A DNA stretch of 64,000 bases from Fodinibacter sp963747405 (GTDB taxonomy: Bacteria; Actinomycetota; Actinomycetes; Actinomycetales; Dermatophilaceae), in the NCBI GenBank assembly GCA_963747405.1, contig CAVVFG010000014.1:123166-187165 (forward strand), in the 5' to 3' direction. This document shows positions 1 through 8,381 of the stretch, piece by piece; position 1 is the stretch's first letter; each line of letters opens with the position of its first letter. The notes under the pieces were generated by a model that had not been told where the DNA came from, ran no database searches, and was given only the letters and a program-made list of their open reading frames with translations. A program made the translations under genes and the position numbers.

Positions 1-443
1 TCGCCCTCGCGACCCTCGACCACACCCGCGTCACCATCGGCGCGCAGGCGGTCGGCATCGCGCAGGGGGCCCTCGACCAGGCGCTCGCCTACGTCAAGGA
101 GCGGCGCCAGTTCGGCACAGCGGTCGCGCAGTTCCAAGGGGTGCAGTTCATGCTCGCCGACATGGCGATGGAGCTCGAGGCGGCCCGGCAGCTCGTCTAC
201 GTCGCCGCGGCCAAGAGCGAGCGCGGCGACGCCGACCTGCCCTTCTTCGGGGCGGCCGCGAAGTGCTACGCGTCCGACGTGGCGATGCGCGTGACGACCG
301 ATGCCGTGCAGCTGCTCGGCGGGGCGGGCTACACGCGGGACTTCCCCCTCGAGCGGATGATGCGCGACGCCAAGATCACCCAGATCTACGAGGGCACCAA
401 CCAGGTGCAGCGCATCGTGATGGCACGGCAACTCCTCAAGTGA
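1..443 (+). CDS. Acyl-CoA dehydrogenase, C-terminal part (5' truncated by window edge)
   Basis: The reading frame is open from the first complete codon (position 3) to the TGA at 441-443 and gives about 146 residues. The text matches the C-terminal helical domain of FAD-dependent acyl-CoA dehydrogenases: a KERRQFG motif, the LGGAGYTRD segment and the YEGTNQVQ motif, which in this family hold the FAD and the catalytic region, followed by the usual RIVMARQLLK ending. The enzyme oxidises an acyl-CoA to the 2-enoyl-CoA in fatty-acid or branched-chain amino-acid breakdown. It converges with the membrane protein gene ending at 523. The substrate cannot be told from this fragment. In mycobacteria an acyl-CoA dehydrogenase (FadE25) also lies near the LCP/whiB2 region, so this may be the syntenic counterpart. 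Confidence 0.95.
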   Translation, partial: ALATLDHTRVTIGAQAVGIAQGALDQALAYVKERRQFGTAVAQFQGVQFMLADMAMELEAARQLVYVAAAKSERGDADLPFFGAAAKCYASDVAMRVTTDAVQLLGGAGYTRDFPLERMMRDAKITQIYEGTNQVQRIVMARQLLK

Positions 444-522
444 GGTTGTGGCAGGTCAAGGCCCAGTACGCCCCCTCGTTCTGCCGGCCCGGGCGAACCA
501 CCTCGTTCTCGGCACGTCGTCG

Positions 523-2469
523 TCACGCAGGAGCGGAGCACCCGGGAACCCGCCAGAGCGACACCCGCCCTGCGCTGGCCACCTCGGTGAAGCCGGCACG
601 ACCCTCGACCTCGAGGCCGGCGTAGCGAAGCCGCCGTTCGTCGCCGGCCCAGAACGTCGAGGGCCCGACCAGCACGTAGCTCACCCGCAGTCGCGACAGC
701 GCCCGGCACACGGCGGGCGTGGTGGCCGCGGTCGCGAGCGAGGTGGCCAGCACCTCACGGTCGGCTCCCCATCGGCCGGTGAGATGGGGGAACGCGGCTT
801 CGCGACCGGCCAACGCGCCGGAGAGGGCGGCGCCGTCCCACGGGTTTCCGGCGACGCGCTCTCCGGGGGGCACCATGGCGTCGAGGTCGGCGATGAACGC
901 GCTCTCCTGTGGGGTGAGCATGGTCTGTGAACGGTAGGCCCAGCCGATCACGCGGGCGGTATCGGCGGTCTGGTGGCCGACCGCCAGCGCCGCCACCACG
1001 ACGACGGCCGCGATGCCCACGGTCGAGCGTCGGCCGGCATCCGGCATCCGTTGTCGGGTCGGTGCGACGGCGTGCCACTGCGCGGCCCCCCACCGGACGA
1101 GGACGTCCAGCCCCACCGCGGCCAGCGGCACGCCGGCCAGGCCGGCGAGGGCCGCCAGGCGGTAGGGGTCGTCCCACCACGCCGCGCTCACCATCCTGGA
1201 CAGCCGTCCGTCGCTGCCCGCGACGAGGACGAACAGCCCTGCTGCGCACAGGTGCACCGCGAGCAGCCACCGCAGCCGCGGCCGCAGCACTGCGCAGACG
1301 CATCCCGCGAGGGTGAGGCCGGCGACCAGCGCCGCCACCGGTACGCGCTGGGGTGCGAGGGCGAGCCACTCACCTGCGGCCTGCGGGATGCTCTCCCTGG
1401 CCGGCCACGACGTGGCGCGCTGGGCGTCGAAGGCCGGCGACAGGGCGACCAGCCACCCGACCGCGGCGGCCCCGGCGAGCGCCACAGCCCGGTGGCGGCG
1501 GCCGCGCGGCCACCAGCCGACGACCAGCGCCGCGGCGCCCACGACGAGCAGGGCGACCACGGCGTTGGGGTGGGCGAGCCCGAGACCGGCCAGCGCCATG
1601 GCCAACAGCACGGACCCGGGCGCGCGGGGGACGGCGCGCACCGGTCCGAGCCCGCACAGGTCGGCGAACAGGGCGAGGCACGCCGGCAGCAGGGCCGTGG
1701 CCAGTGCGTTGGGCCACAGCGTGCCGTAGCCGGTGAGCATCACCGGGGATGCCGTGACGGCGCCCGCCAGTGCGCCCGCGGCAGCCAGCGCGGAGGGCAC
1801 CGGTCCGACCGCGACCCGGGTGAGGGCGACGCACCCCAGCGGCCACGCCACGGCGGTGGAGACCACAGCGACGACGTTGGCCGCCAGCGGTGCCGAGGCG
1901 CCGGTCGTGGACACGACGAGGGCGGCGAGGTCGTGCCAGGCGCCCGGGTAGAACGACCAGGTGGCGTCGGGGGCGACCAAGGTGCCGAGGGTCAGTGATG
2001 AGCCGTCGGCTGTGCGCACGACATGGTCGATCGCGGAGAGGTGGAAGATCGCGTCGAACGTCTGCGGCCAGGTGTCGGCCGCCCCGACGCCGCGTGCCAG
2101 CCCGAGGGCGACCACCGTGGCACCGAAGGCCGCCCCCAGCAGGCCTGCCGTGAGTGGCCGCCATCCGTCGGGCTCGACCTCTCGTGGCGGCGACGGGTAC
2201 CTCCTCGACGCCTGGCGCAGTGCCACGCGCAACGCTGCGACGGCGACGGTCGCCCCCACCGTGAGGGCAGCGACGGCCTGCAGACCCCAGCCAACCCCGG
2301 CGAGCTGGGCGCCGAGCGCCGACACGGACACGATGGCCACCGAGAGCACCGGCACCAGTGCCACTGCGACGACGGTGCGGACCCCGGCCGTGAGGATGAC
2401 GACCGCGCCCGGGACCAGGAGCAGTGCGGCGGCGACCCCGAGGGCGCCGGCCGCCGATTCCCAGGTCAC
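523..2469 (-). CDS. DUF6541-like polytopic membrane protein (648 aa)
   Basis: This is an integral membrane protein with roughly a dozen hydrophobic segments through residue ~500 and a C-terminal, probably extracytoplasmic, soluble domain that includes the segments VAGNPWDG and SYVLVGPSTFW. That layout fits actinobacterial DUF6541 proteins, which resemble GT-C-fold membrane glycosyltransferases. The GTG start at 2469 overlaps the stop of the upstream ABC ATPase gene as GTGA, implying translational coupling. A longer frame reaching 2640 would lie entirely inside the ATPase gene and is disregarded. It is the last gene of the galactan/ABC-export operon, so a role in transferring a lipid-linked sugar to the exported glycan is likely but inferred. 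No catalytic residues could be assigned. Confidence 0.75.
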   Translation of the reverse strand: MTWESAAGALGVAAALLLVPGAVVILTAGVRTVVAVALVPVLSVAIVSVSALGAQLAGVGWGLQAVAALTVGATVAVAALRVALRQASRRYPSPPREVEPDGWRPLTAGLLGAAFGATVVALGLARGVGAADTWPQTFDAIFHLSAIDHVVRTADGSSLTLGTLVAPDATWSFYPGAWHDLAALVVSTTGASAPLAANVVAVVSTAVAWPLGCVALTRVAVGPVPSALAAAGALAGAVTASPVMLTGYGTLWPNALATALLPACLALFADLCGLGPVRAVPRAPGSVLLAMALAGLGLAHPNAVVALLVVGAAALVVGWWPRGRRHRAVALAGAAAVGWLVALSPAFDAQRATSWPARESIPQAAGEWLALAPQRVPVAALVAGLTLAGCVCAVLRPRLRWLLAVHLCAAGLFVLVAGSDGRLSRMVSAAWWDDPYRLAALAGLAGVPLAAVGLDVLVRWGAAQWHAVAPTRQRMPDAGRRSTVGIAAVVVVAALAVGHQTADTARVIGWAYRSQTMLTPQESAFIADLDAMVPPGERVAGNPWDGAALSGALAGREAAFPHLTGRWGADREVLATSLATAATTPAVCRALSRLRVSYVLVGPSTFWAGDERRLRYAGLEVEGRAGFTEVASAGRVSLWRVPGCSAPA

Positions 2470-3200
2470 CGGGTGGCCCTGAGGTGGTGCACCGCCTGCG
2501 CTACCGGTCCGTCGACCACGACCCGCCCGGAGTCGAGCACCACCCCGCGTGGGCAGAGCCGCTCCATGAGGTCGAGGTCGTGGCTGACCACGACGAGGGT
2601 GCGGCCCTGCGCGGACAGCTGCTCGATGCGGCGCAGGCACTTGTCGCGGAACGCCTCGTCCCCGACGGCCAGGATCTCGTCGACGAGGAAGACGTCGGGC
2701 TGGGTGTGCACGGCGACCGCGAAGGCCAGGCGTAGGAACATGCCGGAGGAGTAGAAGCGCACCTGGGTGTCGAGGAACGGGCCGATGTCGGCGAACGCGA
2801 CGATGTCGTCGAAGCGCGCCTCCACCTGCTGCGGGCGCATGCCGAGGATCGACGCGTTGAGGTGCACGTTCTCGCGACCCGTGAGGTCGGGGTGGAACCC
2901 GGCGCCGACCTCGAGCAGCCCGGCGAGGCGGCCCCGCACCCGGACCCGACCGGTGTCGGGCGTCATCACGCCGGCGATGAGCTTGAGCAGGGTCGACTTG
3001 CCGGAGCCGTTGCCCCCGAGGAGGGCCACCGACTCGCCGCGGGCGATCTCGAGGTCGAGCGGCGCCAGGGCCACGAAGTCCTCGAACCGGGCGCGGCGCT
3101 GGGTGGTCCAGACCAGCGACTCCTTGAGCGAGTGCGTGTGCCGCAGCCGGAAGTGCTTGGACGCGTTCTCGACCGACACCGCGGTGTTCTCGCAGGCCAC
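2466..3200 (-). CDS. ABC transporter ATP-binding protein, Wzt/TagH type (244 aa)
   Basis: This is the ATPase subunit of a polysaccharide exporter. It has a Walker A GGNGSGKST at residues 62-70, a signature YSSGM, a Walker B VFLVDE and a switch His in VVVSHD. The N-terminal segment before Walker A (about 50 residues, with SLKESL) is typical of Wzt/TagH/RfbE-type ATPases. The GTG start at 3200 follows the permease stop (3206) by five bases, and the 3' end overlaps the DUF6541 gene by four bases. No C-terminal carbohydrate-binding domain is present, so the short Wzt form applies. Position beside glf and glfT2-like genes suggests galactan export, like Rv3781 in mycobacteria. GTG 3200 is the only reasonable start downstream of the permease stop. 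Confidence 0.9.
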   Translation of the reverse strand: MACENTAVSVENASKHFRLRHTHSLKESLVWTTQRRARFEDFVALAPLDLEIARGESVALLGGNGSGKSTLLKLIAGVMTPDTGRVRVRGRLAGLLEVGAGFHPDLTGRENVHLNASILGMRPQQVEARFDDIVAFADIGPFLDTQVRFYSSGMFLRLAFAVAVHTQPDVFLVDEILAVGDEAFRDKCLRRIEQLSAQGRTLVVVSHDLDLMERLCPRGVVLDSGRVVVDGPVAQAVHHLRATR

Positions 3201-3205
3201 GCCGG

Positions 3206-4072
3206 TCAGAGCTCCTGGGCGAAGCGCCCGGACAACCGCCGGAACACCCGCAAACCGAGGATGACCAATGCCCCCGCCACGAGGAACGCGACAGCCGTGT
3301 GTGCGGCGAGGTCCGGCGGCACCTGCGCGAGGTTCTCCGGTGAGCACACCGCCCACGTGCCCCGGTGCAGGAGCTCGACCGCCACGGTGACCGGGTTGAG
3401 CTGGTAGAGGGTGAACCCCACGGAGTGCGGCCCGAGCAGGTCGGCGACGAGCTGCCACGGGTAGAGAACCGGACTGGTCCACACCAGCACCATGAGCACG
3501 AGGTCGACGACGTTCTCCACGTCGCGGTAGAGGACGTTCAGCGCCGACAGGAGCAGCCCCAGGCCGAGGGAGAGGACGGCGATGAGCGCCAGGCCCGCGG
3601 CGAGCGCGAGGAGGCCCACGGCATCCGGCCACCACCCGGCCAGCACGCACCCGACGAGCAGGACGACGAGCTGCGGAACCAGGTGCACGGCAGCGACGCA
3701 GCCGCTGGCGACGGGGAACAGCTCTCGCGGGAGAAAGACCTTGCGCACCAGCTCGCCGTTGGCGACCACCGATCGGGTCGCGTTGGCGACGGCCTCCGAG
3801 AGGGTGGTGACGACGACGAGCCCACCGAAGAGGTAGACGGCGTAGTCGCCGATCACGTCCTGCCGCAGCACGAGTCCGAGGGCGACGAAGTAGACGGCGA
3901 ACTGCACGGCGGGCTTGACGTACGACCACCCCAGCCCGAGCACCGAGGCGCGGTAGCGCACCCGCAGCTCCTTGCGCACCAGCATCGCGAGCAGGTGGCG
4001 CCGTTCGAGCACCTCGCGCAGCCCGCCACCGGTGCCCTGCACCACGAGGCCGGCGTCGGCGGCGGCGCTCAC
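3206..4072 (-). CDS. ABC-2 type polysaccharide export permease, Wzm/RfbD type (288 aa)
   Basis: This is the membrane subunit partnered with the adjacent ATPase. It shows an N-terminal amphipathic stretch with KELRVRYRASVLGLGWSY, the classic Wzm/TagG coupling motif, then about six hydrophobic segments, with NPVTVAVELL near the C-terminus. Its length is normal for ABC-2 polysaccharide permeases. The GTG start at 4072 overlaps the stop of the GlfT2-like gene as GTGA. Together with the ATPase it should flip or export a lipid-linked glycan made by the upstream galactofuranosyltransferases (inference from the operon). Confidence 0.9.
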   Translation of the reverse strand: MSAAADAGLVVQGTGGGLREVLERRHLLAMLVRKELRVRYRASVLGLGWSYVKPAVQFAVYFVALGLVLRQDVIGDYAVYLFGGLVVVTTLSEAVANATRSVVANGELVRKVFLPRELFPVASGCVAAVHLVPQLVVLLVGCVLAGWWPDAVGLLALAAGLALIAVLSLGLGLLLSALNVLYRDVENVVDLVLMVLVWTSPVLYPWQLVADLLGPHSVGFTLYQLNPVTVAVELLHRGTWAVCSPENLAQVPPDLAAHTAVAFLVAGALVILGLRVFRRLSGRFAQEL

Positions 4073-6060
4073 ACCTCGTCCACGCGGTCGCCGTCCGGCC
4101 GTTCAAGGCCCAGCGTGCGCCGCCACGGGTCCTCGCCGACCAGCGCGGGCAGCGCCCCCCGGTAGGTGGAGGAGAGCTCCGGCCAACGCTGCAGCAGCTC
4201 ACGGTGCACCCGGACGGCATCTGCCAGGGCGCGGCCCGCGACCGAACGGTCCCGGCGCAGCCAGGCGAGCCCGGTGCCGTCGGCGGTGGCGACCAGTGCG
4301 GAGTCCAGCCGCGCGAGGGTCCACCACCCGGCATCCGGCGAGGCAACCTCGCGCTCGGGGGCGTCGGCGGCCCGGGCCGGGAGCGGCACCACCTGGTGCA
4401 GCACTCCGAGGGCGGCAGCGCGCAGCGTCGAGAGGCGGCTGACCGGGCGGGTGGTCGACGGCTCCTGCTTGCGCGTGCGAAGCGGCTGCACCGGGGCGAA
4501 GTCGGCTGCGTCGGGGCGCACCTGGGCGTCGGTGTACTCGCCGCGCAGGGCGCGCACCTCGGCCAGCCGGGTGCCGAGCGTCCCGTGCATGTGGTCCGGG
4601 CCGGCGAGCACGTCCTCGACCGCTCTCACCCGCAGGGTGGCGGCTGAGTACTGCATGGCGAGCACGTGCTTGACCGAGATGGCCAGGCTCTCGCGCACCA
4701 GCCGGCCACCGTGCCCGTAGCGCGAGTGCAGCAGGCCGGCGACGAGCCGGTTGCGCGCGTGGAAGTAGGCCTGCCAGTCGATGCTGTCGTCCTTGTCGGT
4801 CCACGGCACGTGCCACACGGCGGCACCGGGGAGCGACACGGTCGGGTGACCTGCCCGGGCGGCGCGCAGGCCGAACTCGGCGTCGTCCCACTTGATGAAG
4901 AACGGCATCGACAGCCCGACGTCGCGCAGCACCGAGACGGGGATGAGGCACATCCACCAGCCGGTGTAGTCGGCCGAGAAGCGGCGGTGCATCCACGGGG
5001 TGGAGCGCAGGTTCCAGCGCGCCAGGTCGTGGTCGTGCACCGAGGGACCCGCGGGGGACCAGCGGAACTGCCAGGGCCGCACCACCTCGGCGAAGGCGTG
5101 CAGCACCGACCTGTCGTGCATCGAGAACATGTGCCCGCCGACGACCGTCGGCTGCCGGGTGTGCCGCGCGAAGGCGACGGCTCGCGCGATCCCCTCGGGC
5201 TCGGCCGCGACGTCGTCGTCGAGGAGCAGCACGTGGTCGGACCGGCCGGCGTCGAGGGTCTCGATCATCGCGCGGGAGAAGCCGCCGGACCCACCGAGGT
5301 TGGGTTGCCGGATGACGCGCAGGCGGCCGCCCAGCGCCTCGCGTGCGTCGTCGAAGCCGGGGTCGTCGGCGACCAGGCGGCGACCCTGGTCGACCACGAG
5401 CACCTGGTCGACGACGTCGTCGAGCTCGCAGGCCCGGCCGAGCTGGGTCAGCAGGGCCGCACACGACGCCGGCCGGTCGAAGGTGGTGATCCCCACCGTG
5501 ACCCGAGGGGTCGGCGACCCGCTGCCGGCGACGCACCACTCGGCGCTGTCGAGGACGAGCGGGTCGGTGCCGGCGACCAGGTCGAACCAGTACCAGCCGC
5601 CGTCGACGAAGGAGGCCAGCGGCAGGTCGAGGTGCTGCGTGCTCACGCCGCCGAGCCGCAGGCTGGCGACCCTGGCAACGGCTCCGCGGGCCGAGGACCG
5701 GTACACGACCAGGATTCCCGGACCGGTGGTGAGCACGCGCAGGGTCACCTCGGTCACCGGCGTGAACCGCCGCCAGTAGGCGGCAGGGAAGGCGTTGAAG
5801 TAGGTGGCGAAGGAGGAGCGGCCGCCAGCGGGCACCCGGTAGGAGCGCCGGCTGAGCACCTGGTCGGGGTGCTGGTCCGAGGGCAGGGTCAGGGCGGGGG
5901 TGTCCTCGTCGGTCTGGGGCTCGGGTGTGTGCGCGCCGTCGACGTAGAGCGGGAGGACGTCGGGGTCCTCGGCTACGGGCAGCGCGACCCGGGCCACCAC
6001 GTCGAGCACCCGCGCCACCTGTTCGGCCGGTGCCGTGCCCCGGTGGTCGAGCGTGGTCAC
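4069..6060 (-). CDS. glfT2: GlfT2-like bifunctional galactofuranosyltransferase (663 aa)
   Basis: This is a GT2-family enzyme that would polymerise UDP-galactofuranose into a lipid-linked galactan. It has an N-terminal beta-rich domain (to about residue 190), then a GT-A core opening with RVTVGITTFDRP, the metal-binding LLLDDDV triad at D281-D283 and the downstream WDDAEFG (W391, D392, D393) and WHVPW motifs typical of GlfT2. Mycobacterial GlfT2 is about 637 aa with the same four-domain order. The GTG start at 6060 overlaps the glf stop (GTGA). The longer frame upstream is antisense noise within glf. Occurrence with glf and an RfbD/E-type exporter supports galactan synthesis; linkage and acceptor are not visible from sequence. 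Confidence 0.9.
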   Translation of the reverse strand: MTTLDHRGTAPAEQVARVLDVVARVALPVAEDPDVLPLYVDGAHTPEPQTDEDTPALTLPSDQHPDQVLSRRSYRVPAGGRSSFATYFNAFPAAYWRRFTPVTEVTLRVLTTGPGILVVYRSSARGAVARVASLRLGGVSTQHLDLPLASFVDGGWYWFDLVAGTDPLVLDSAEWCVAGSGSPTPRVTVGITTFDRPASCAALLTQLGRACELDDVVDQVLVVDQGRRLVADDPGFDDAREALGGRLRVIRQPNLGGSGGFSRAMIETLDAGRSDHVLLLDDDVAAEPEGIARAVAFARHTRQPTVVGGHMFSMHDRSVLHAFAEVVRPWQFRWSPAGPSVHDHDLARWNLRSTPWMHRRFSADYTGWWMCLIPVSVLRDVGLSMPFFIKWDDAEFGLRAARAGHPTVSLPGAAVWHVPWTDKDDSIDWQAYFHARNRLVAGLLHSRYGHGGRLVRESLAISVKHVLAMQYSAATLRVRAVEDVLAGPDHMHGTLGTRLAEVRALRGEYTDAQVRPDAADFAPVQPLRTRKQEPSTTRPVSRLSTLRAAALGVLHQVVPLPARAADAPEREVASPDAGWWTLARLDSALVATADGTGLAWLRRDRSVAGRALADAVRVHRELLQRWPELSSTYRGALPALVGEDPWRRTLGLERPDGDRVDEV

Positions 6061-7238
6061 CGGGCCCCCGCCCGGGAGCCGCGCCGGTCGGTGGCCAGGA
6101 TGCCGTCGAGGCCGTTGTCGACGAACCCGAGCGCCGCGGCGATGGCCATGTGCATGTCGAGGTACCGGTAGGTGCCCAGCCGGCCGCCGAAGGCCACGCC
6201 GAGGGTGGCCTCGAGGCGGACGAGCTCGCGGTACGCGGTGAGCCGGGTGCGGTCGAGCGTGGCGTTGACCGGGTAGTACGGCTCGTCGCGGGGCCCGGCG
6301 AAGCGGCTGCGCTCGCGGACGACGACCGTGCGGTCGGTCGGGTAGTCGCGCTCGGGGTGGAAGTGGCGGAACTCCAACACCCGGGTGTGGGGCACGTCCT
6401 CGTCGGCGAGGTTGAGCACGGCGGTGCCCTGGTGGTCGCCGGTGTCGAGCACCTCCTGCTCGAAGTCCAAAGTGCGCCACTGGAGCCAGCCGTGGGCTCC
6501 GTCGAAGTAGCGGTCGACCGGGCCGGTGTAGACCACGGGGACGCGGCCGACCACGTTGCCCCGTGAGTACGGGTCGCTGTCGTCGAGGAAGTCGGTCTGC
6601 AGCCGCACCTGGATGCGCGGGTGGTCCACCATCCGGGTCAGCCAGGCTGCGTAGCCGTCGACGGGCAGCCCCTCCCAGCGGTCGCTGAAGTAGCGGTTGT
6701 CGTAGGTGTAGCGCACCGGCAGCCGGGAGATCACCTCGGCGGGCAGCTCGGTGGGGTCGGTCTGCCACTGCTTGGCGGTGTAGCCCCGCACGAACGCCTC
6801 GTACAGCGGCCGGCCGATGAGCGACACGGCCTTCTCCTCGAGGTTCGCGGGGGTGCCGGTCACCTCCCCGGCCTGGCGGGCGACGAGCGCACGGGCCTGC
6901 GCCGGGCCCATCGCCGAGCGGAAGAACTGGTTGATCGTGCCCAGGTTGATCGGCATCGGGTAGACCTCGCCCCGGTGCGCCGTCCAGACGCGGTGGACGT
7001 AGCCGGTGAAGGCGGTGAACCGGTTGACGTAGCGCCACACCCGCTCGTTGCTGGTGTGGAACAGGTGCGCGCCGTAGCGGTGCACCTCGATGCCCGTGGT
7101 CGTCTCCACCTCACTCCAGGCGTTGCCACCGATGTGGTCACGACGGTCGAGCACCAGCACGTGGAGCCCGCGAGCGGCGGCGCGCTCGGCGACGGTGAGC
7201 CCGTAGAGCCCCGCTCCGACCACGACGAGGTCGGTCAT
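6057..7238 (-). CDS. glf: UDP-galactopyranose mutase (393 aa)
   Basis: This flavoenzyme interconverts UDP-galactopyranose and UDP-galactofuranose and supplies both galactofuranosyltransferases in this locus. The N-terminal Rossmann motif VVGAGLYGL (residues 6-14) and the second glycine/charge segment LDRRDHIGGNAW bind FAD. Further UGM signatures are HRYGAHLFHT, KQWQTDP, RYTYDNRYFSDRWEG and the C-terminal GRLGTYRYLDM, which ends in the usual helix. Its length is that of bacterial UGMs (about 370-400 aa). The ATG at 7238 shares one base with the stop of the upstream GT2 gene (TGATG). Confidence 0.97.
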   Translation of the reverse strand: MTDLVVVGAGLYGLTVAERAAARGLHVLVLDRRDHIGGNAWSEVETTTGIEVHRYGAHLFHTSNERVWRYVNRFTAFTGYVHRVWTAHRGEVYPMPINLGTINQFFRSAMGPAQARALVARQAGEVTGTPANLEEKAVSLIGRPLYEAFVRGYTAKQWQTDPTELPAEVISRLPVRYTYDNRYFSDRWEGLPVDGYAAWLTRMVDHPRIQVRLQTDFLDDSDPYSRGNVVGRVPVVYTGPVDRYFDGAHGWLQWRTLDFEQEVLDTGDHQGTAVLNLADEDVPHTRVLEFRHFHPERDYPTDRTVVVRERSRFAGPRDEPYYPVNATLDRTRLTAYRELVRLEATLGVAFGGRLGTYRYLDMHMAIAAALGFVDNGLDGILATDRRGSRAGAR

Positions 7239-8212
7239 CAGGCGTCCTCGTGCTCCGCCGCGGCGGCTGCCGGGCGCACGTCCGGCTCGCCGGGCACCGC
7301 CCGCAGCTGGCTGGTGCCGCGGTTCGCGGACGGGTGGCGGTGCCAGGCGGGGGTCACCGGCAGGTCGAGGCGCGTCACGGATGCCGGGGGGGCGACGGTG
7401 AACGTGCGCCGGTAGGCGTTGCGGCGCACGGCGGTGGGCACCAGCCGGTAGCCACCTCGCACGAGCGAGTTGCGCAGCACCTGGCCGGGTGTGGTGAAGC
7501 CCTCGGCACGCAGCCGCCGCTGCAGGCGGAGCTCGGAGCGCAGCTGTCGCACACCGCCCTTGCGCTCGTATGCGCCGGCGTCGACGCGGTAGCGGACCAG
7601 GGGGTCGCGGAGGTTGGCAACCCGTGCTCCGTTGGCGATCATCCGGGTGAACACCCAGTAGTCCTCCATGTAGCGCAGCTCACGGTAGCCACCGGCCGAC
7701 AGCACGGCGGTGCGGCGGTAGACGACGGTCGGGTGGTTGAACGGGTTCCGCCAGCGGGCGGTGCGTGCGATGTCGTCGGGGTCGGTCGGGGGGACGCGCA
7801 GCACCCCGGCCTGGTCGCGCCCGTCACCCTCGAACTCCAGGATCGCGGCGCCCACGAGGTCGGCGCCGTCCTCGATGACGGGCAGCTGCAGCAAGAACCG
7901 GTGGGGCAGGCTGACGTCGTCGGCGTCCATCCGCGCGACGACGTCGTACGAGCACGCGGCCAGCCCGCACTGCAGTGCCTGTGCGAGACCGACGTTGTGC
8001 GACAGCCGAAGTCGACGTACCGGCACCGGCGAGTCGGACTCGAGGCGCTCCAGCACCGACGCCAGCCGGGGACCGACGTGGCCGTCCTGCACGACGACGA
8101 CCTCGGTGGGGCGGCGCAGCTGTTCGTGGACGGTGCTGCGGAAGGCGGTGTCGAGGTGGTGGGGGTCGTCGCCGCGGTAGACGGGCAGCAGGAGGGAGAA
8201 CGGCGTGCTCAC
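7238..8212 (-). CDS. GT2-family glycosyltransferase (324 aa)
   Basis: This GT-A fold glycosyltransferase starts with FSLLLPVYRGD and has the DxD-type motif ARMDADDVSLPHR, the acceptor-loop segment NPFNHPTVVYRR and the YMEDYWVF motif. It is a paralogue of the gene at 23030-23893, sharing DVSLPHR, the N-P-x-N-x-P-T-V-V segment and a basic C-terminal helix. The GTG at 8212 is chosen because a TAGCGT -10 box lies 6 nt upstream on the minus strand, a leaderless arrangement repeated throughout the window. It is the first gene of the glf operon, so an early step in galactan or linker assembly is plausible; donor and acceptor are unknown. Confidence 0.88.
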   Translation of the reverse strand: MSTPFSLLLPVYRGDDPHHLDTAFRSTVHEQLRRPTEVVVVQDGHVGPRLASVLERLESDSPVPVRRLRLSHNVGLAQALQCGLAACSYDVVARMDADDVSLPHRFLLQLPVIEDGADLVGAAILEFEGDGRDQAGVLRVPPTDPDDIARTARWRNPFNHPTVVYRRTAVLSAGGYRELRYMEDYWVFTRMIANGARVANLRDPLVRYRVDAGAYERKGGVRQLRSELRLQRRLRAEGFTTPGQVLRNSLVRGGYRLVPTAVRRNAYRRTFTVAPPASVTRLDLPVTPAWHRHPSANRGTSQLRAVPGEPDVRPAAAAAEHEDA

Positions 8213-8218
8213 GCCCTC

Positions 8219-8224
8219 GACGCT
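8219..8224 (-). promoter_or_regulatory. -10 box (TAGCGT) of the galactan operon, leaderless
   Basis: TAGCGT reads on the minus strand and ends 6 nt before the GTG at 8212, so the transcript would begin at or next to the start codon. It faces the divergent promoter at 8369-8374. Confidence 0.6.
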
Positions 8225-8368
8225 AGGCACCGCGGACGACCGGATGGTGAACGCACCGCGACCCTGGCATGGCGGCCTCGTGAGCCGCGGGCGGCAGCGG
8301 TGCCCACCCGACATGACGATGCCCCCGGCGGTTCACCCGGGGGATGCCGCGGCGCCCGCGGGCCCTCG

Positions 8369-8374
8369 TAGCGT
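8369..8374 (+). promoter_or_regulatory. -10 box (TAGCGT) of the GlfT1-like gene, leaderless
   Basis: TAGCGT lies 7 nt before the GTG at 8382 and there is no Shine-Dalgarno sequence. This is what a leaderless mRNA start looks like in actinobacteria. Confidence 0.6.
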
Positions 8375-8381
8375 CGCTGTC

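Noticed and set aside
4069..7038. A 989-codon GlfT2 gene
   Set aside because: The part above 6060 is antisense to glf, and the true start is the GTG overlapping the glf stop.
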